DNA of 64,000 nt, from assembly GCA_024234265.1 (NCBI GenBank), contig JACKOM010000003.1, positions 62,001 to 126,000 on the forward strand, given 5' to 3'. The position numbers were made by a program, and so were the translations under genes. This DNA comes from Oceanospirillaceae bacterium. Its GTDB lineage: Bacteria; Pseudomonadota; Gammaproteobacteria; Pseudomonadales; Oceanobacteraceae. This document shows, one piece after another, positions 16,692 through 25,598 of this stretch (position 1 is the first letter of the stretch; every line of letters starts with the position of its first letter). The notes under the pieces were generated by a model. The model made no database searches and was not told the DNA's origin. It saw nothing but the letters and a program-made list of their open reading frames with translations.

Positions 16692-16800
16692 AATCCACCC
16701 GTTCGTCGGATGGCAACCAATAATCGCGCACAACAGTGTGCCTGCTCTGTTCTGGCAACCGCCAGCAAACCAGATGGATGATTAACTTGTAGTCTTTCAC
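16651..16800 (-). CDS. Possible 49-codon upstream reading frame overlapping the ilvI start
   Basis: A GTG at 16800 preceded by CAGGG at 5-nt spacing opens a frame of 49 codons that ends inside ilvI, in a different frame. Its first residues are rich in branched-chain amino acids (VKDYKLIIHLVCWRL: Leu, Ile, Ile, Leu, Val within six positions). It could be a leader or coupling peptide for acetolactate synthase expression. No hairpin followed by a T-run lies between it and ilvI, so classical attenuation is not supported. The coding status is uncertain. Confidence 0.35.
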   Translation of the reverse strand: MKDYKLIIHLVCWRLPEQSRHTVVRDYWLPSDERVDYAEEEYGGITFRR

Positions 16801-17068
16801 CGGGACCCTGGACGCGTTTTTTACGCTCCGGGTTTAAGGCTGGATGCGAGGGTGGCCACATCCAGGAGAATCCGTATTCACATGCCGCGGGATGTCCGCG
16901 CAAGGCCCTATTTCAGGGGTCCTAATTGTGACACCGGAGCATTTCTTGTCAATAGAAAGCCCTGATTTTGCTTGACATTTCACGGCATTATTACAATCTG
17001 GTGGGCTTTTGCACCCATTTGGGTACAGTACCCTTAAAGATGCTAAGGACAATAAGGCAGAGCCCACC
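16692..17068. other. 377-bp divergent intergenic region between ilvI and the DUF4124 gene
   Basis: It holds the candidate ilvIH promoter and most of the possible upstream frame on the minus strand. On the plus strand a TTGACA at 16972-16977 is followed by TACAAT at 16992-16997, but the 14-bp spacing is shorter than usual, so a promoter for the rightward gene is only suggested. No T-tailed hairpin was found. Confidence 0.5.
16925..16952 (-). promoter_or_regulatory. Candidate sigma-70 promoter of ilvIH
   Basis: On the minus strand a perfect TTGACA (16952-16947) is followed after 16 bases by CACAAT (16930-16925), a 4-of-6 match to the -10 box. It would give a leader of roughly 225 nt before ilvI. 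Confidence 0.4.
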
Positions 17069-17521
17069 ATGAAGACCCTCTTGTTTGTATTTTGCAGTAT
17101 GCTGATCAGCCTCTCGGCAACAGCCTCGGTTTACCGCTGGGTCGATGCGGAAGGCCAGGTACATTACTCCCAGTTCAAACCCGCCGGTGTGGATTCCACC
17201 GAACAGGGCAAACCCAATACCAACCAGGGCCCTAACCCGGAAGAAGCGAAAAAACGTCTCGAAGAATTACGCGCCAAACTGCAAACCAGCATTAACGATC
17301 GCGAAAAAAGTAAAAAAGAACAGGAAGAAGCCAAAGAAGAAATTGAGCGCAATAAAGAAAACTGCGCCAAGGCCAAAGAGCAACAACGTAACTACGAAAA
17401 TAACGGCCGTGTGTATAAGATTCTCGAAAACGGCGAACACTACTGGTACTCCGAAGAAGAGCGTGCCGAGCTGATCAAAAAAGCCAAAGAAGATACCGCC
17501 AAATACTGCAAGGGCGAATAA
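17069..17521 (+). CDS. DUF4124 domain protein, exported
   Basis: The 150-residue protein begins with a signal peptide (MKTLLFVFCSMLISLSATAS), followed at once by the DUF4124 signature VYRWVDAEGQVHYSQFKP. The rest is a highly charged, helical, probably coiled-coil stretch of Lys and Glu (about residues 65-115), then a short tail with YWYSEEERAELIKK. DUF4124 proteins are periplasmic proteins of unknown function. The ATG at 17069 is chosen because it starts the signal peptide; the frame is open 60 bases further upstream. It is a single-gene unit with a terminator. Confidence 0.85.
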   Translation: MKTLLFVFCSMLISLSATASVYRWVDAEGQVHYSQFKPAGVDSTEQGKPNTNQGPNPEEAKKRLEELRAKLQTSINDREKSKKEQEEAKEEIERNKENCAKAKEQQRNYENNGRVYKILENGEHYWYSEEERAELIKKAKEDTAKYCKGE

Positions 17522-17540
17522 TTCAAACGCTTCCCAGCAT

Positions 17541-17571
17541 AAAAAAGGGCCTCACAAGAGGCCCTTTTTTA
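17541..17571. terminator. Bidirectional terminator between the DUF4124 gene and pgeF
   Basis: The stem aaaaaagggcctc / gaggcccttttt has a short loop and lies between convergent genes ending at 17521 and 17592. Confidence 0.9.
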
Positions 17572-17591
17572 TGGGTGTTCGTTAAGGTCAA

Positions 17592-18347
17592 TCAGGCCCT
17601 GCGCCAGATGCAGCTGGCCATACGTCCGGTTTGCGCACCGCGCCGGTAGGAAAAAAAACGCTGCTCATCGGCCACAGTACACAGCCCTCCACCGTGGATA
17701 TCCGCCGCAGCCATGCCCGCCGCCTGCAAATGAATCCGCGCCAAGGCATAGATATCGGCATACCACTTACCGGGTTTACCGGGTTTGAAACAGGCCTCGC
17801 TGGCTGCGTGGCGCGCCATAAATTGCGCACGCACTTCCTCACCCACTTCAAACGCAGCCTGGGAAATGGCCGGCCCTAACCAGGCCTGCACCCGGGAAGC
17901 ATCACAGGCAAAATGCTGCAGGGTATTTTCCAGCACACCGTTTACCAGCCCCCGCCAGCCCGCATGGGCCGCAGCGACCTGCGAGCCATCTTTCGCGGCA
18001 AACAATACTGGCAGACAATCCGCGGTTAATACGGCACACACTTCACCGGGTTGCGATGTTATCAGGGCATCGGCATCCCTTGGTGGATTTGGGGTGTCCA
18101 TATCCGCTACGTCAATGCCATGCACCTGGCTGCGCCAGCGCACCGGACGCGCACCGCGACTAACCAATAAATCCGCCAGCAGCTGACGGTTATGGGCCAC
18201 ATGCTCAGGGTTGTCCTGAACGTGGTCACCTAGGTTAAGGGCCCCGTAGGGCCCCTCACTGATACCACCGGCGCGGGTGGTTACAAATGCACTGACCCCG
18301 GGAATTTCCGGCCAGTCAGGGGCAAGGCCGTCAGTCCAGGTCAGCAT
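17592..18347 (-). CDS. pgeF: Peptidoglycan editing factor PgeF (YfiH, multicopper-type fold)
   Basis: The 251-residue protein has the metal-site motifs of the YfiH/PgeF family: VRWRSQVHG, VCAVLTADCLPVLF and VAAAHAGWRGLVNGVLENT, and the C-terminal GLCTVADEQRFFSYRR. The family was first described as polyphenol oxidase/laccase-like; in E. coli it has been linked to removing wrongly incorporated L-Ser from peptidoglycan precursors. The ATG at 18347 (MLTWTDGL) overlaps the last 17 bases of rluD, which supports a coupled operon; the in-frame start at 18383 lies further inside rluD and is rejected. Confidence 0.92.
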   Translation of the reverse strand: MLTWTDGLAPDWPEIPGVSAFVTTRAGGISEGPYGALNLGDHVQDNPEHVAHNRQLLADLLVSRGARPVRWRSQVHGIDVADMDTPNPPRDADALITSQPGEVCAVLTADCLPVLFAAKDGSQVAAAHAGWRGLVNGVLENTLQHFACDASRVQAWLGPAISQAAFEVGEEVRAQFMARHAASEACFKPGKPGKWYADIYALARIHLQAAGMAAADIHGGGLCTVADEQRFFSYRRGAQTGRMASCIWRRA

Positions 18348-19296
18348 TGAGCACGTCTTCGCGCAGCACTTCGAGCAGCTCAATAAAATCCGCCGCCAGG
18401 GGGACTTCCCAGCTCACCAGCTCATTGGTGGCCGGATGGTATAACTCGAGCTGACGTGCATGCAGGGCCTGACGGGGGAAGTCCCGCAGGCGGGTGCGCA
18501 GCTCTTCACTGACACCTTTGGGCAAACGGGTGCGGGAAGCGTACAGTTGATCGCCCACAATCGGGTACTGGATATAGGCCATGTGCACACGGATCTGGTG
18601 GGTGCGGCCGGTTTCCAGCTTGAGGCGGATATGTGTATGGGCGCGGAATTTCTGCAATACACGGTAATGGGTAATGGCTTCTTTACCCGTGTTGGTCACC
18701 GCCATTTTCAGGCGATCACGGGGATGACGGCCGATTTTCTGTTCGACCGTACCGCCGCCCGTCATCACGCCCATGACAATGGCTTCGTATTCACGACCCA
18801 TTTCACGGCTTTGTAATTGCTCAACCAAATGGTTCTGGGCCTGCAGGGTTTTTGCGACCACCATCAAACCTGTGGTGTCTTTATCCAGACGGTGCACTAT
18901 GCCGGCACGGGGAATTTTGATCAGTTCCGGGCAGTGGTGTAACAAGCCATTGAGCAGGGTGCCATCATAGTTTCCGGCAGCCGGGTGCACCACCAGATCG
19001 GCGGGTTTGTTGATCACCAGAATGTGCTCGTCTTCGTACACCACATCCAGGTTGATGTCCTGGGCTTCCCAGGTGCCTTCATCCTGTAATTCAGCAGCTA
19101 TGGTCAATACTTGCCCGCCAAAGGCTTTATCTTTGGGTTTACCGGCCTTGCCATCCACGGTGAGCTGACCATCCTTAATCCAGGTCTGCAGGCGGGCACG
19201 GGAAAAATCGGGGAACAATTCGGCAGCAATCTGATCCAACCGGCGGTTACCCAGCCCGTCAGGAATTACTGCACTCAGATTTATTTGGTCAGACAT
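18331..19296 (-). CDS. rluD: 23S rRNA pseudouridine synthase RluD
   Basis: RluD makes the pseudouridines at 1911/1915/1917 in helix 69 of 23S rRNA. The 321-residue protein has an N-terminal S4 RNA-binding domain (RRLDQIAAELFPDFSRARLQTWI), the INKPADLVVHP strand, the catalytic motif HRLDKDTTG at residues 135-143 (Asp138), and LETGRTHQIRVHMAYIQYPIVGD. The gene is followed by pgeF with overlap and is divergent from bamD (71 bp between starts). The rluD-pgeF/bamD arrangement is conserved in many gammaproteobacteria. Confidence 0.96.
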   Translation of the reverse strand: MSDQINLSAVIPDGLGNRRLDQIAAELFPDFSRARLQTWIKDGQLTVDGKAGKPKDKAFGGQVLTIAAELQDEGTWEAQDINLDVVYEDEHILVINKPADLVVHPAAGNYDGTLLNGLLHHCPELIKIPRAGIVHRLDKDTTGLMVVAKTLQAQNHLVEQLQSREMGREYEAIVMGVMTGGGTVEQKIGRHPRDRLKMAVTNTGKEAITHYRVLQKFRAHTHIRLKLETGRTHQIRVHMAYIQYPIVGDQLYASRTRLPKGVSEELRTRLRDFPRQALHARQLELYHPATNELVSWEVPLAADFIELLEVLREDVLNADLD

Positions 19297-19367
19297 GATT
19301 GGTGCTGGTAGACCTATGTGTTTAAATTACGCCCTTTGGCAATCACGGAAGTATACCTGTTTTCATT

Positions 19368-20186
19368 ATGCGATTAATCATTTTAATCCTGCTCAGTGCA
19401 GGTATCGTCGCCTGCTCTTCCAATGGCAAACACGATGACGAGCTCACCGAAAAACAATATTACGATGAAGCCATCGCTGCGATTGACGATGAAAACTTCT
19501 TCCTGGCCATCGAAAAACTACAACTGCTCGAATCCCGCTACCCGTTTGGCAAGTATTCTGAGCAATCCCAGCTGGAGATGATTTACACCCAGTTCCAGGC
19601 CCAGGAACTGGAAGGTGCCAAAGCCGCCGCCGAGCGTTTTATCCGCCTGCACCCCGAACACCCCAATGTGGATTACGCCTATTACATGCGCGGCCTGTCG
19701 ACATTTTTCCTCGGCCTGAGCCTGGTTGAACGTTACCTCGCCGACGAGCAAGCCCTGCGTGATCCTGCACCAGCCCGCGATGCGTTTGGTGAATTCGCCG
19801 AACTGCTGCGCAAATACCCCGACAGCCCCTACGTGACCGATGCCCGCCAGCGCATGATTTACCTGCGCAACAAACTGGCGGCCTATGAAGTGCACGTCGG
19901 CCAGTATTACATCAAACGTCACGCCTACCTCGCAGCGGCCAACCGTGCCCGCTACGTAGTGGAAAATTACCAGGGCACACCTGCGGTGGCCGATGCCCTA
20001 GCGGTCATGACGGAAGCCTACCAATTACTGCATATGCCGGATCTGGCCGACAAAAGCCTGAGCGTATTGAAACTGAACTTCCCCGAACACCCGCAGCTCA
20101 AGAACGGCGAGTTTGTGCACAGCGGCTTTGATACCAAGGATCACCGCAGCCTGCTCAACGTGATTACCTTCGGCCTGTTTGGCTGA
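19368..20186 (+). CDS. bamD: Outer membrane protein assembly factor BamD (lipoprotein)
   Basis: BamD is an essential lipoprotein of the BAM complex, which folds outer-membrane proteins. The 272-residue protein has a lipoprotein signal ending in IVAC, with Cys16 as the lipidated residue, then TPR-like helices: YYDEAIAAIDDENFFLAIEK, LESRYPFGKYSEQSQLEM, RLHPEHPNVDYAYYMRGL and FAELLRKYPDSPYVTDARQRM. These are family hallmarks. It is a single-gene unit with its own terminator. Confidence 0.96.
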   Translation: MRLIILILLSAGIVACSSNGKHDDELTEKQYYDEAIAAIDDENFFLAIEKLQLLESRYPFGKYSEQSQLEMIYTQFQAQELEGAKAAAERFIRLHPEHPNVDYAYYMRGLSTFFLGLSLVERYLADEQALRDPAPARDAFGEFAELLRKYPDSPYVTDARQRMIYLRNKLAAYEVHVGQYYIKRHAYLAAANRARYVVENYQGTPAVADALAVMTEAYQLLHMPDLADKSLSVLKLNFPEHPQLKNGEFVHSGFDTKDHRSLLNVITFGLFG

Positions 20187-20200
20187 TAACAATCCTGAAA

Positions 20201-20242
20201 ATCCCCATAAAAAAACCGCCTGTTGGCGGTTTTTTATGGGGA
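20201..20242. terminator. Bidirectional terminator between bamD and nadE
   Basis: A long near-perfect stem (ccccataaaaaaaccgcc against ggcggttttttatgggg) with a TGTT loop separates the convergent genes ending at 20186 and 20263. Confidence 0.92.
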
Positions 20243-20262
20243 TTTACCGGCAGTCTTTAGCG

Positions 20263-21894
20263 TTAAAGACCTTGTTTCCAGCCATTGGTAATTGGATAAC
20301 GACGATCACGCCCAAACCCACGCTGGGTTAAACGCACCCCCACCGCCGCCTGGCGTCGTTTGTATTCATTGACATCCACTAGACGTACCACACGCTTAAC
20401 ATCGGCCTCACTGAAACCACGCTGCATAATGCCAGCGGCACTCACATCCTCTTCGATATAAAGGCGTAGAATTTCATCCAACACTTCATAGGGTGGCAGG
20501 CTGTCCTGGTCTTTCTGATCCGGTGCCAACTCTGCTGACGGTGCACGTTCAATCACCCGCTGGGGAATAACTTCACCCAGGCTGTTACGGTAACGGGCCA
20601 GTTCATATACCAGGGTTTTAAATACATCCTTCAAGGCGTTGTAACCGCCCACCATGTCGCCATACAGGGTGCAATAACCCACCGCCACTTCGGATTTATT
20701 ACCCGTGGTGAGCACCATGTAACCCTTTTTATTGGAGAGCGCCATCAGCAGCACGCCACGGCAACGGGCCTGTAGGTTTTCCTCCGTAGTATCACGCCCG
20801 GTGCCAGCAAATTCATCCTGCAGGGTGTGCATAAAAGCATCGAACATGGGCTCAATTGAGAACACCTTGTAACTCACGCCCATGGTATTGGCCTGCTGCT
20901 CGGCATCGGTGAGGCTCATGGCGGAGGTATATTTAAACGGCATCATCACAGCTTCAACCCGTTCAGGGCCGAGGGCATCCACCGCAATCGCCAGGGTTAA
21001 GGCGGAATCAATCCCGCCGGATAAACCCAGCAACACACCCTTAAAGTGGTTTTTATTCACGTAATCCTGCACGCCCAGCACCAGGGCCTGATAAATACTT
21101 TCCAGACGCTCACGGGACGGATATAGGGCTTCATTGCTGATCACACATTGCTGGCCATCGTAATGCACGCCCACATAAGCCAGGTGCTCAAGGTAAGTTG
21201 GCGCACTGACTTTGACATTACCCTGCGCATCCAGGGCCAGGGAGCCACCGTCAAACACCAGTTCATCCTGCCCGCCCACCTGATTCACATACAACACAGG
21301 CATCTGCCCTTCGGCCACCCGGGCTTTTAACATTTCCACCCGGTGCAGGGGTTTATCAATGTGGAACGGGGAAGCGTTGATATTCAGCATCAGGCGGGCA
21401 CCGGCGGCCCGCGCCTGGGCCATCACACCCGGGTGCCAGATATCCTCACAAATGGTGAGGGCCACCGGCAGGCCCTGAATATCCACCACACAGGGAGCAT
21501 TACCGGCTGTGAAATAACGTTTTTCATCAAACACCTGAAAATTCGGCAGATGCTGTTTGGCATATTCCGCAACCAGCTGCCCGCCCTGAATAACCCCGGC
21601 CATATTCAGCAAATGGCCATCACGGTGGCGCGGATAACCCAGCACTAGGGTTAATTCCGGCAGGGCCTGCTGAATCTGTTGCAGGGCTTGATTGATGCGA
21701 ATTTCAAGACTGGGGCGCAGCAGCAGATCTTCCGGTGGGTAACCTATAAGACTTAACTCAGGAAACACCACTACATCCGCACCCTGCTCGGCAGCAAGGG
21801 ATGCGGATTCAATGATTTTCAGGGTATTACCGTCGATATCCCCCACCAGCATATTCAGCTGGGCCATTACGATATTTAATTCTGTTGTGTGCAC
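20263..21894 (-). CDS. nadE: Glutamine-dependent NAD+ synthetase
   Basis: NadE makes NAD+ from deamido-NAD+, taking ammonia from glutamine. The N-terminal amidase domain shows the nitrilase-type triad regions: FPELSLIG (Glu), KQHLPNFQVFDEKRYF (Lys) and LTICEDIWHPG (Cys). The C-terminal synthetase has the ATP pyrophosphatase loop GVLLGLSGGIDSALTLA and TTGNKSEVAVGYCTLYGDM. The frame is open to a TTG at 21903, but an AAGG there would touch that codon. The GTG at 21894 stands 9 bases after AAGG and is preferred (543 aa). The gene is divergent from pilS. Confidence 0.94.
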   Translation of the reverse strand: MHTTELNIVMAQLNMLVGDIDGNTLKIIESASLAAEQGADVVVFPELSLIGYPPEDLLLRPSLEIRINQALQQIQQALPELTLVLGYPRHRDGHLLNMAGVIQGGQLVAEYAKQHLPNFQVFDEKRYFTAGNAPCVVDIQGLPVALTICEDIWHPGVMAQARAAGARLMLNINASPFHIDKPLHRVEMLKARVAEGQMPVLYVNQVGGQDELVFDGGSLALDAQGNVKVSAPTYLEHLAYVGVHYDGQQCVISNEALYPSRERLESIYQALVLGVQDYVNKNHFKGVLLGLSGGIDSALTLAIAVDALGPERVEAVMMPFKYTSAMSLTDAEQQANTMGVSYKVFSIEPMFDAFMHTLQDEFAGTGRDTTEENLQARCRGVLLMALSNKKGYMVLTTGNKSEVAVGYCTLYGDMVGGYNALKDVFKTLVYELARYRNSLGEVIPQRVIERAPSAELAPDQKDQDSLPPYEVLDEILRLYIEEDVSAAGIMQRGFSEADVKRVVRLVDVNEYKRRQAAVGVRLTQRGFGRDRRYPITNGWKQGL

Positions 21895-22006
21895 AGATAA
21901 CAACCTTGCATGCCCGTCGATAGCGACATATTCTCAGCCAATTTCGACGCTGCCGCAATCAAACTCAACACAGCTTGTGTGCATAAAATCACCCAGAGGG
22001 GCACGG

Positions 22007-23545
22007 ATGTTCAACAAAGCCGGGAACGATATCCAACGGATTTTCCGCATTTACAGTTTTTACACCCTAGCCCTGGCCGGGCTTTTTATGGGTTTTTACC
22101 TGACCGACGGCGATAATAACTGGTGGCAAACCCATAACGATAAACTATTGCCGGTTATGCTTACCGCCTATTGTTTTCTTGCCGCCGCCAATCTGCTGGT
22201 GAGTTACACGCAAAATCTGGATAACCGTAAAAACATCGCACCTTATTTTTTAATCGACATTTTGTTAATTGGTATTTTGCTTCTGTTTGTGGCACCGGCG
22301 CACGATGAATTCGGCTTGATGATGTTAATCAGCGTGAGTGTGGCGGCAATTGTGCTGCCGCGCCAACTCGGACTTTTATGCGCAGCCGTAGCATCAATCA
22401 TTTTACTCAGCACCAGTATTATCAGCGAAAATTACGATAAATTATTTCAAAACGGTGTTTTGGCATCGGTGTATTTTTTCACCAGTTCCCTGTTAAATTT
22501 TTTCCAGCAACGCCTGCAATCTGCACAAAGCAATGTTGCCCAAACCGTGGGGCAACTACGGCAGATTGAAAAACTAAATGAATTAATTATTCAGCGCATG
22601 CAAACAGGTATTGTTGTGTGCAATGGCTGGGGGAAAATCCTGTTAATTAACCGCGCCGCCCAGGAAAAAATCGGCAGTTTTACGGTGGAAAAACCCCTGC
22701 CCGAGAATGTTATCGAACGGCTTAAAGAATGGCTGGGCAGCAACCGGCAAAATCCAAACCCTATGCCCTCAGCCAATGGCAGCACCAGCATATTATTGTT
22801 TTTTGCCATGATTGATGACAAAACCAACCTGATGTTTATTGAAGACAGTGATGTCTACAACCAGAAAGCTCAGAATCTGAAGCTGGCATCCATGGGGCGT
22901 TTTGCCGCCAGTATTGCCCATGAAATTCGCAACCCCCTGAGCGCCATCAACCATGCAGCGCAATTATTGGATGAAGCTGAATATCTACTTCCTGCCGATA
23001 AACGCCTGTGCTCCATCATAGGCCAGCACATTACCCGGGTTGAATTAATCATCCAAAACGTATTACAGATTGCCAAACGCCAACCCTCACAAACCCAGTC
23101 TTTTGATTTAAAGAATTGGTTATATACCTTCGAAACGGATTTTTTAAACCGCTTTCCGGCGGTTAAATTTCATATCGACGGTCAGGAGATGGCGGTTAAC
23201 TTTGATCCCAGCCAATTGCACCAGGTGTTATGGAATTTATGTGAAAACAGCCACCGCTATGGCAAAAACTCCGGGGGGGTTTGCGAAATTGAATTACTCT
23301 GCACCCGCGATGAATTCAGTGACAGACCCTGCCTGATTATCAGTGACAGTGGTGCCGGTATTGCCGAAGATAAACGTAACTTCCTGTTCGAACCCTTTTT
23401 CACAACCTCCGTAGATGGTACAGGGCTTGGCTTATACATCGCCCAGGAGCTGGCCCAGGCAAATCAGGGGGAATTGCGGTATTATGACAACAAAAAACCA
23501 GGGGCTTGTTTCCGTTTAATATTCCCTTACAGCCCCACGAATTGA
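22007..23545 (+). CDS. pilS: Sensor histidine kinase PilS
   Basis: PilS is the membrane sensor of the PilS-PilR system, which controls pilin transcription. The 512-residue protein has about six N-terminal membrane helices (residues about 15-170), a PAS-like linker, the H-box SIAHEIRNPLSAINHA with phospho-acceptor His305, the N-box LWNLCENSHRYG, and the ATP-lid motifs SDSGAGIAED and GTGLGLYIAQEL. The ATG at 22007 follows AGAGGGG; the frame is open upstream to 21812, but that part runs across nadE. pilR follows after 11 bases. Confidence 0.93.
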   Translation: MFNKAGNDIQRIFRIYSFYTLALAGLFMGFYLTDGDNNWWQTHNDKLLPVMLTAYCFLAAANLLVSYTQNLDNRKNIAPYFLIDILLIGILLLFVAPAHDEFGLMMLISVSVAAIVLPRQLGLLCAAVASIILLSTSIISENYDKLFQNGVLASVYFFTSSLLNFFQQRLQSAQSNVAQTVGQLRQIEKLNELIIQRMQTGIVVCNGWGKILLINRAAQEKIGSFTVEKPLPENVIERLKEWLGSNRQNPNPMPSANGSTSILLFFAMIDDKTNLMFIEDSDVYNQKAQNLKLASMGRFAASIAHEIRNPLSAINHAAQLLDEAEYLLPADKRLCSIIGQHITRVELIIQNVLQIAKRQPSQTQSFDLKNWLYTFETDFLNRFPAVKFHIDGQEMAVNFDPSQLHQVLWNLCENSHRYGKNSGGVCEIELLCTRDEFSDRPCLIISDSGAGIAEDKRNFLFEPFFTTSVDGTGLGLYIAQELAQANQGELRYYDNKKPGACFRLIFPYSPTN

Positions 23546-23556
23546 CAGGCGAAACC

Positions 23557-24912
23557 ATGGCCAACGCCAATATTCTGATCATAGATGATGAACCCGACCT
23601 GCTTGAACTGCTGGAATTAACCGTCAGCCGCATGGGCATGACTGCTTTCCCTGCCGTATCTAAAGCCGACGCATTACATCAACTTAGCCAGCAAGGTTTT
23701 GACCTGTGCCTTACCGATATGAGCCTGCCCGATGGCAATGGCATGGATATTCTGCGACATGCCCAGCAACATTACCCTTTGATGCCGCTCATCATGATTA
23801 CCGCACACGGCAGTATGGAAAATGCTATCGAAGCCATGAAAGCCGGCGCGTTTGATTTTCTTGCCAAACCAGTTGATCTGCACAAATTACGCACCCAGAT
23901 TAACAACGCCCTCAACCTGCAACACGCAGTGAGCAATGAAGATACTCCCCTGCAAACCCTGGTGGGCGATTCGGCAGCAATGCAGATACTGCAGGATCAA
24001 ATTCGTAAACTGGCCCGCAGCCAGGCACCGGTTTTTATTCATGGTGAATCGGGTAGCGGTAAAGAATTAGTCGCCCATGGCATTCATAGCTTAAGTGGCA
24101 AATCGAAAAAGCCTTTTGTGGCGGTTAACTGCGGAGCAATCCCCAGCGAATTGATGGAAAGTGAATTTTTTGGCCATAAAAAGGGCAGTTTCACCGGCGC
24201 CATCAGCGATAAAGAAGGTTTCTTTGCGGCTGCTAATGGCGGTACTTTATTCCTCGACGAAGTTGCCGATCTGCCCCTGAATATGCAGGTTAAATTGCTG
24301 CGCGCCATACAGGAAAATAAAATACGCCCGGTGGGCAGTGAAAAAGAAATCGCCGTAGACGTGCGTATTATTTCCGCCAGCCATAAAAACCTGGATGCAG
24401 CCGTCAACAATGGCGATTTCCGCCAGGATTTATATTACCGCCTGAATGTCATCGACCTGAATGTGCCAGCACTACGCGAACGCAAAGGCGATATTCCCTT
24501 GCTGATTAAGCATTTCCTGGAAAAAGACCATAAATCCCGTTACCAAATCAGCCAGCAAGCCATGGACATGCTCAGTGCTTACCATTTCCCGGGTAACGTA
24601 CGTGAACTGGAAAATATATTACAACGGGCTGTCACCCTGTGTGACGAGCAGATCATTAATGCATCCGACATTCAGCTGAAAGTTACACACAAGCCTGACT
24701 TACAACCAACTCAGCAGAAATTACCAGACCAACTGCCCCACTACGAAATCCCTCAGGGCCACAATCTTGAGACCTATCTGGAAGAAATTGAACGCAGCCT
24801 GCTAATGGAGGCCTTGGAAAGCAGCCGCTGGAACCGCACCGCCGCGGCGGAAAAACTCGGCATCAGTTTTCGCTCCATGCGCTACCGCCTGAAAAAACTC
24901 AATATAGAGTGA
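23557..24912 (+). CDS. pilR: Sigma-54-dependent response regulator PilR
   Basis: PilR activates sigma-54 promoters of pilin genes. The 451-residue protein has an N-terminal receiver (ILIIDDEPDLLELL, LCLTDMSLPDGNGMDIL with Asp54, ITAHGSMENAIEAMKAGAFDFLAKP). The AAA+ domain follows with Walker A GESGSGKE near residue 163, the sigma-54 contact loop as GSFTGA, and Walker B GGTLFLDEVADLP. A C-terminal Fis-type helix-turn-helix closes it (WNRTAAAEKLGISFRSMRYRL). The start at 23557 (MANANILIIDD) is chosen by family alignment. It is followed by the minor-pilin locus. Confidence 0.95.
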   Translation: MANANILIIDDEPDLLELLELTVSRMGMTAFPAVSKADALHQLSQQGFDLCLTDMSLPDGNGMDILRHAQQHYPLMPLIMITAHGSMENAIEAMKAGAFDFLAKPVDLHKLRTQINNALNLQHAVSNEDTPLQTLVGDSAAMQILQDQIRKLARSQAPVFIHGESGSGKELVAHGIHSLSGKSKKPFVAVNCGAIPSELMESEFFGHKKGSFTGAISDKEGFFAAANGGTLFLDEVADLPLNMQVKLLRAIQENKIRPVGSEKEIAVDVRIISASHKNLDAAVNNGDFRQDLYYRLNVIDLNVPALRERKGDIPLLIKHFLEKDHKSRYQISQQAMDMLSAYHFPGNVRELENILQRAVTLCDEQIINASDIQLKVTHKPDLQPTQQKLPDQLPHYEIPQGHNLETYLEEIERSLLMEALESSRWNRTAAAEKLGISFRSMRYRLKKLNIE

Positions 24913-25069
24913 CAATATCCACAATTTATTTTCTCGCCTAATACCTACCTAATCTCATCTTTTTGCCTGATTGCCGCCAGCAAGCAGAGCCATTAGATTG
25001 CCGCATTGCTTATTTCCAAAAAAAGAAACAGGACGTTTCTTTTATTAACGCGAATGCAGGATGCACAAA

Positions 25070-25597
25070 ATGCGTTATTTCCACCCTCAACGGGGCATCG
25101 GCATGGTCGAAGTGCTGGTTACCCTGTTTATTTCCAGCGTTGCAATTACCGGTCTTGCCGGCTTGCAAATACAAGCCATTAAAGCCACCAATGACGCATC
25201 TCAATCCAGTATTGCCATGTGGGTAGTGCAGGATTTAATCGAACGCATCAAAAGCAATCCTGATGGTGCATATGATGGCAGTTATAACGCCCATTTAAGC
25301 GTGGCGCAAAACTGCGGCATGCAGCCTGCAAAATATTGCACCCCTTATTTCAGCCAAAACAGCCAGAATGGTGATAGTTGCGATGCAAAGGAGCGGGCTG
25401 CATTTGATACCTGGGATGTTTTGTGTGGCGCGTCCAGCGGCGCGAATATCACGGCACATCAAGCTGCCTCCTTAGTAAATCCGCAACTCAGTGTGCAATG
25501 CTCTCCCCCTTGCAGTCACTACTCAATCACTCTTGTATGGCAGCAACAGGACAAAAAGACCCAGGATAACAAACTGACTTTTGATCTGGATATTTAA
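25070..25597 (+). CDS. pilV: Minor pilin PilV, first copy
   Basis: The 175-residue prepilin has a short leader ending in QRG, then the mature start IGMVEVLVTLFISSVAITGL with Glu at +5. The PilV-like pattern GLAGLQIQAIKATNDASQSSIAMWVVQDLIERI follows. Paired cysteines appear in the C-terminal half (NCGMQPAKYC, CSPPC). The ATG at 25070 is preferred because GCAGGA lies 8 bases before it; the ATG at 25061 would touch that site. It opens the first of two pilV-pilW-pilX-pilY1 sets and reads straight into pilW (TAATATG). Minor pilins form the priming complex of the type IV pilus. Confidence 0.88.
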   Translation: MRYFHPQRGIGMVEVLVTLFISSVAITGLAGLQIQAIKATNDASQSSIAMWVVQDLIERIKSNPDGAYDGSYNAHLSVAQNCGMQPAKYCTPYFSQNSQNGDSCDAKERAAFDTWDVLCGASSGANITAHQAASLVNPQLSVQCSPPCSHYSITLVWQQQDKKTQDNKLTFDLDI

Positions 25598-25598
25598 T

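Noticed and set aside
16692..16917. Classical transcription attenuator before ilvI
   Set aside because: A few G+C-rich complementary stretches exist (for example around 16805-16835), but none is followed by a T-run on the minus strand.
21812..22006. Longer PilS N-terminus from the open frame starting at 21812
   Set aside because: The extension lies antisense to nadE, and a good AGAGGGG site supports the ATG at 22007.
24913..25069. Sigma-54 promoter before the first pilV
   Set aside because: No TGGCAC-N5-TTGC pattern with correct GG/GC spacing was found there; a TGGCAC near 30640 also lacks a correctly spaced GC.
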